DNA of 32,150 nt from Cohaesibacter sp. (lineage in GTDB: Bacteria; Pseudomonadota; Alphaproteobacteria; Rhizobiales; Cohaesibacteraceae). The stretch is from assembly GCA_025800145.1 (NCBI GenBank), contig JAOXSH010000128.1, forward strand, positions 1 to 32,150, in the 5' to 3' direction. The notes below the pieces were generated by a model. The model saw nothing but the letters and a program-made list of their open reading frames with translations, ran no database searches and had not been told where the DNA came from. A program made the position numbers and the translations under genes. Shown here one piece after another: positions 29,551 to 32,150 of this stretch. Within the stretch, counting starts at the first letter, position 1. Each line of letters opens with the position of its first letter.

Positions 29551-29781
29551 ATGGCCAATTTTTCAAAAGCATTCTTCGTTTCAAGTGTTTCCGTGGCCGG
29601 GATGATTATCGTTTCTGAGTTTGTCACAAGTCCCAAAGCCAATGCCAAAACACCCAAAGTTTCCGTTCCACCAACGCTCACAATACAGCCGGGCCGTTTT
29701 TCCTATTGATTGGCTGGTGAATTTTTGAAAGGCAATCGCGTCTCAGACGCTCCCCTTGAAGACATTGATCAACCCTATCCC
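29551..29781 (+). pseudogene. nirV: Decayed 5' fragment of nirV (SUMF1-type, nirK partner)
   Basis: A well-placed AAGGAG precedes the ATG at 29551. The frame encodes a signal-peptide-like start (MANFSKAFFVSSVSVAGMII, to about residue 32) and then TLTIQPGRFSY, a TGA at 29707-29709, and in the same frame LAGEFLKGNRVSDAPLEDI and DQPYP. The GxFxYRxxGEFLxxxxxxDAPL pattern is typical of the N-terminus of NirV, a formylglycine-generating-enzyme-like protein often encoded directly after nirK; the TGA replaces the expected Arg codon. Similarity fades after 29781, just before the end of the convergent glycosylase gene. The upstream part could be translated as a 52-aa peptide, but it is best read as a broken gene. 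Identification is from pattern recall. Confidence 0.65.
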
Positions 29782-29810
29782 TGTTTCTCAGCTACGAGCA
29801 GTATGCCGGT

Positions 29811-30836
29811 TTATGTGTTTGACAGTCTGGCTGAGACTTCGAGCAAATCCTGCCAAGCCGCACGTTTTTGTGCCGGGGTGCGCAACAGGAAGGCCGGATG
29901 CAACGTGGCCATGGCCGGAATATGGCGTGCTTGTCCCTCAGCATTAGTTATTGCGTAGCTTTTCCAACTCCCGCGCAACCGCATAATGCCGTCTTTGCTG
30001 GCCAGCAAATGCTGGGCGGCTGTTCCACCAAGAAAGAGCAGAACATCGGGATTGACCAGCTCAATATGGCGGTGAATGAAAGACTGCATCATTTCGCTTT
30101 CGCCAAGGCTGGGTTTGCGGTTGCCAGGTGGACGCCATGGCAGAATGTTGGTGATATAGCTGTTGGAGCGATCATGGCCAATGGCCGCCAGCATTTTATC
30201 AAGCAATTGCCCTGCCCTGCCGACAAAGGGAAGGCCTTGTATATCCTCTTCCCGGCCTGGAGCTTCGCCAATGCACATCAATCTTGCTTGCGGGTTCCCG
30301 TCTGCAAAGACAAGACTTTTGGCTGAGAATTTCAAGCTGCATCCTTCGAAATCTGCCAATGTCTGGCGCAATTCCTCCAAAGAGCGGGCTTTTTGTGCGC
30401 GTTGACGTGCCTCTTCAATTTGTTGGCCCATGCCTGCCAAAGCTGGGGCATTGGGCATTGTTGTTGACGATTGCGGAGCTGGCGCTACTGCTGCCTTGTC
30501 GAAAGTAGGGGATTGACCTTTTGATGACCTTGACGTAAACGTCTTATCATATGTGTTGGATATATTTTGTCCCGTCCGGGAGGAAAGATCCGTCTGTTTT
30601 GCCCCGGCAGGCATGGCAGAAGCCAAGTGTGAAGAAGACGCAAAGTCTGCCTCGTTCGGTGTTTGGCCGAGTTTTTTTGCTCTGGCCTGCTGACGTTCAG
30701 CAATTTGTCGCTTTGTTTCTTCAAACCGATCTTGCGGCCCCTCTTCCAGCGCGCAATCTGCTCCGACGGCCTCATACCAGTCTATGAGTGCCGAAAGATC
30801 ATAAGCAGATGTCGCAATGTGAGGAGAATTTGGCAC
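29811..30836 (-). CDS. Uracil-DNA glycosylase, family 4-like, Fe-S cysteines mostly lost
   Basis: The C-terminal half (about 150-341) is a family 4-type uracil-DNA glycosylase, which removes uracil from DNA to start base-excision repair. Motif 1 is GEAPGREED (about 191-199), with QGLPFVGRAGQLLD after it; motif 2 is represented by HPAFLLR near the C-terminus. Of the four cysteines that bind the [4Fe-4S] cluster in classical members only one (Cys166, FEGCSLK) is evident; the NVxxCRPP position is ILPWRPP, with Trp for Cys. The N-terminal 150 residues are variable and low-complexity. No ATG opens the frame. I use the GTG at 30836, with GGAA upstream; the TTG at 30890 would lie within a candidate promoter (CTATAA -10 at 30876-30871). 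Confidence 0.8.
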   Translation of the reverse strand: MPNSPHIATSAYDLSALIDWYEAVGADCALEEGPQDRFEETKRQIAERQQARAKKLGQTPNEADFASSSHLASAMPAGAKQTDLSSRTGQNISNTYDKTFTSRSSKGQSPTFDKAAVAPAPQSSTTMPNAPALAGMGQQIEEARQRAQKARSLEELRQTLADFEGCSLKFSAKSLVFADGNPQARLMCIGEAPGREEDIQGLPFVGRAGQLLDKMLAAIGHDRSNSYITNILPWRPPGNRKPSLGESEMMQSFIHRHIELVNPDVLLFLGGTAAQHLLASKDGIMRLRGSWKSYAITNAEGQARHIPAMATLHPAFLLRTPAQKRAAWQDLLEVSARLSNT

Positions 30837-30971
30837 TTGGTTTCCGCTATATTTGTACGCTAAAGCATTCTTATAGCAGGCGCTGGACAATCCTCAAAGG
30901 GACTTGTTGTCTATCGCATAATGTGGTTGAAAAGACCCGGACCATTCGACCCCGACAGAAAGGACCCTTTT

Positions 30972-32150
30972 ATGACTGACGAGATCGATCTTCCCGAACG
31001 CGAATATATGGAATTTGACGTTGTCATCGTCGGCGCTGGCCCTGCCGGTTTGTCAGCTGCGATCAGGATCATGCAGCTTGCGCAGGAAAAAGGCGAAGAA
31101 ATTTCTGTTGTAGTGCTGGAAAAAGGGTCCGAAGTGGGGGCTCATATTCTCTCTGGTGCTGTTGTTGATCCCAGTGGCCTTGATAAATTGCTGCCAGATT
31201 GGCGTGAGGACAGCTCGCATCCGTTCCAGACCGAGGTCAAAAAGGACGTTTTCCGGGTTCTGGGCCCTGCTGGTGGTTTGACGCTGCCCAATTTTGCCAT
31301 GCCGCCTTTGATGAACAATCATGGCAATTATATTGTCTCGCTGGGTAATGTGTGCCGCTGGCTTGCTGAAAAAGCCGAAGCGCTTGGCGTTGAGATCTAT
31401 CCAGGTTTTGCGGCTGCCGAAGTTCTTTATGATGACAATGGCGCTGTGCGCGGTGTTGCGACCGGCGATATGGGCATTGGCCGCGATGGTGCTGCGAAAG
31501 ATACTTTCATGCGCGGCATGGAATTGCGTGGCAAATATACGCTGATTTCAGAAGGTGTTCGCGGGTCGCTGGCCAAGCAAATCATTGCCAATTATGATTT
31601 GGACAAAGACAGCGATATTGCCAAATTTGGCATTGGTATCAAGGAATTGTGGGAAATTGACCCCGAAAAACATGATCAGGGTCTGGTGACCCATTCCTTT
31701 GGCTGGCCGCTAGATATGCAAACAGGCGGTGGGTCTTTCCTCTATCATCTGGAGAATAATCAGGTTGTTGTCGGGTTCGTGGTTCATTTGAATTACAAGA
31801 ACCCATATCTGTCACCTTTTGAGGAATTTCAGCGATTCAAACAGCATCCATCCGTGCGTGACACCTTTGTTGGCGGCAAGCGGATTTCCTATGGTGCGCG
31901 TGCCATTACCGAAGGTGGCTATCAATCCGTTCCCAAAGTTTCCTTCCCCGGTGGGGCCTTGATTGGCTGCTCTGCCGGTTTTGTCAATGTGCCACGCATC
32001 AAGGGCACGCATAATGCCATGCATTCCGGTATGCTGGCCGCAGACACCGTGATTGAGGCCTTGGCCGAGGGACGCAGCAACGACGATTTGATCGCCTATG
32101 AAACCGCGTGGCGCTCAAGTGCTATTGGCAAGGATCTTTGCAAGGTTCGC
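30972..32150 (+). CDS. Electron transfer flavoprotein-ubiquinone oxidoreductase (partial)
   Basis: ETF-QO passes electrons from reduced ETF (fatty-acid and amino-acid oxidation) to ubiquinone at the inner membrane. The N-terminal FAD-binding motif is VVIVGAGPAGLSAAIR (about 18-33). Next come EKGSEVGAHILSGAVVDP and the family segment around GNYIVSLGNVCRWLAEKAE. The later stretch with GGYQSVPKVSFPGGALIGCSAGFVNVPRIKGTHNAM is typical of the quinone-binding part. The frame is open to the last base of the window after 393 codons; full-length proteins have about 550 residues, so the Fe-S ferredoxin-like C-terminus lies outside. The ATG at 30972 has AAAGGA eight bases upstream. It is divergent from the uracil-DNA glycosylase gene. 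Confidence 0.93.
   Translation, partial: MTDEIDLPEREYMEFDVVIVGAGPAGLSAAIRIMQLAQEKGEEISVVVLEKGSEVGAHILSGAVVDPSGLDKLLPDWREDSSHPFQTEVKKDVFRVLGPAGGLTLPNFAMPPLMNNHGNYIVSLGNVCRWLAEKAEALGVEIYPGFAAAEVLYDDNGAVRGVATGDMGIGRDGAAKDTFMRGMELRGKYTLISEGVRGSLAKQIIANYDLDKDSDIAKFGIGIKELWEIDPEKHDQGLVTHSFGWPLDMQTGGGSFLYHLENNQVVVGFVVHLNYKNPYLSPFEEFQRFKQHPSVRDTFVGGKRISYGARAITEGGYQSVPKVSFPGGALIGCSAGFVNVPRIKGTHNAMHSGMLAADTVIEALAEGRSNDDLIAYETAWRSSAIGKDLCKVR

Noticed and set aside
29710..29958. 82-codon plus-strand frame after the TGA of the nirV remnant
   Set aside because: Its first third is the continuation of nirV; the rest is antisense to the uracil-DNA glycosylase gene.

Overview
The window looks like chromosomal DNA of an alphaproteobacterium of the Hyphomicrobiales (Rhizobiales) type, possibly a marine Cohaesibacter-like lineage; the genus is a guess. 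The protein sequences point this way: a TPR protein directly followed by ispE, a long-chain polyprenyl diphosphate synthase with a rhizobial-style GTG start, an arsenic operon with an AqpS-type channel, an alpha-type SOS box (GTTC-N7-GTTC), a CtrA-type box (TTAA-N7-TTAA), and intergenic hairpin repeats built like those common in Rhizobiales. By eye the base composition is intermediate (about half G+C, not computed). Most of the window is ordinary housekeeping DNA. I see no CRISPR array, phage, tRNA or rRNA.

Layout. Positions 1-272 hold a perfect 19-bp inverted repeat and a terminator for something upstream. Positions 273-8899 are all on the minus strand: an unrecognised 143-aa protein, a YgfZ folate-binding protein, a class-IIA HAD phosphatase, a membrane-anchored degenerate EAL protein, a spore-photoproduct-lyase-family radical SAM protein behind an SOS box, a 70-aa membrane protein, a YeiB/DUF418 membrane protein and an SppA-like S49 peptidase. 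Next come a plus-strand M20 amidohydrolase, a minus-strand pair (DUF2007 and an NPPY methyltransferase), a plus-strand polyprenyl synthase, and a convergent 2OG-Fe(II) oxygenase. Positions 14004-17078 carry the TPR protein and ispE. Positions 17115-19778 (minus) carry a divergent FolC-like Mur ligase behind a DUF3422 protein. Positions 19920-21508 (minus) form an arsR-arsC-aqpS arsenic operon. The plus-strand genes ppdK and meaB follow, then a small membrane protein (minus), a gene-poor kilobase with a candidate small RNA, and a SleB cell-wall hydrolase.

The most unusual stretch is 28930-29790. It carries a copy of a 61-bp dispersed repeat, a decayed 3' fragment of copper nitrite reductase nirK (no start, an internal TAA, and an in-frame deletion of the part with a copper ligand), a 116-bp element with IS-like ends, and a decayed 5' fragment of nirV with an in-frame TGA. 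nirV usually sits directly after nirK, so this appears to be the scar of a lost denitrification locus. It is followed by a uracil-DNA glycosylase (minus) lacking most Fe-S cysteines and a divergent ETF-ubiquinone oxidoreductase cut by the window end.

Functional links. arsC reduces arsenate to arsenite, AqpS lets arsenite leave the cell and ArsR controls both. The SPL-family protein (SOS box) and the uracil-DNA glycosylase are probable DNA-repair genes. ispE and the polyprenyl synthase belong to isoprenoid and quinone synthesis, and ETF-QO delivers electrons to that quinone pool. PPDK and MeaB serve central and propionyl-CoA-type metabolism.
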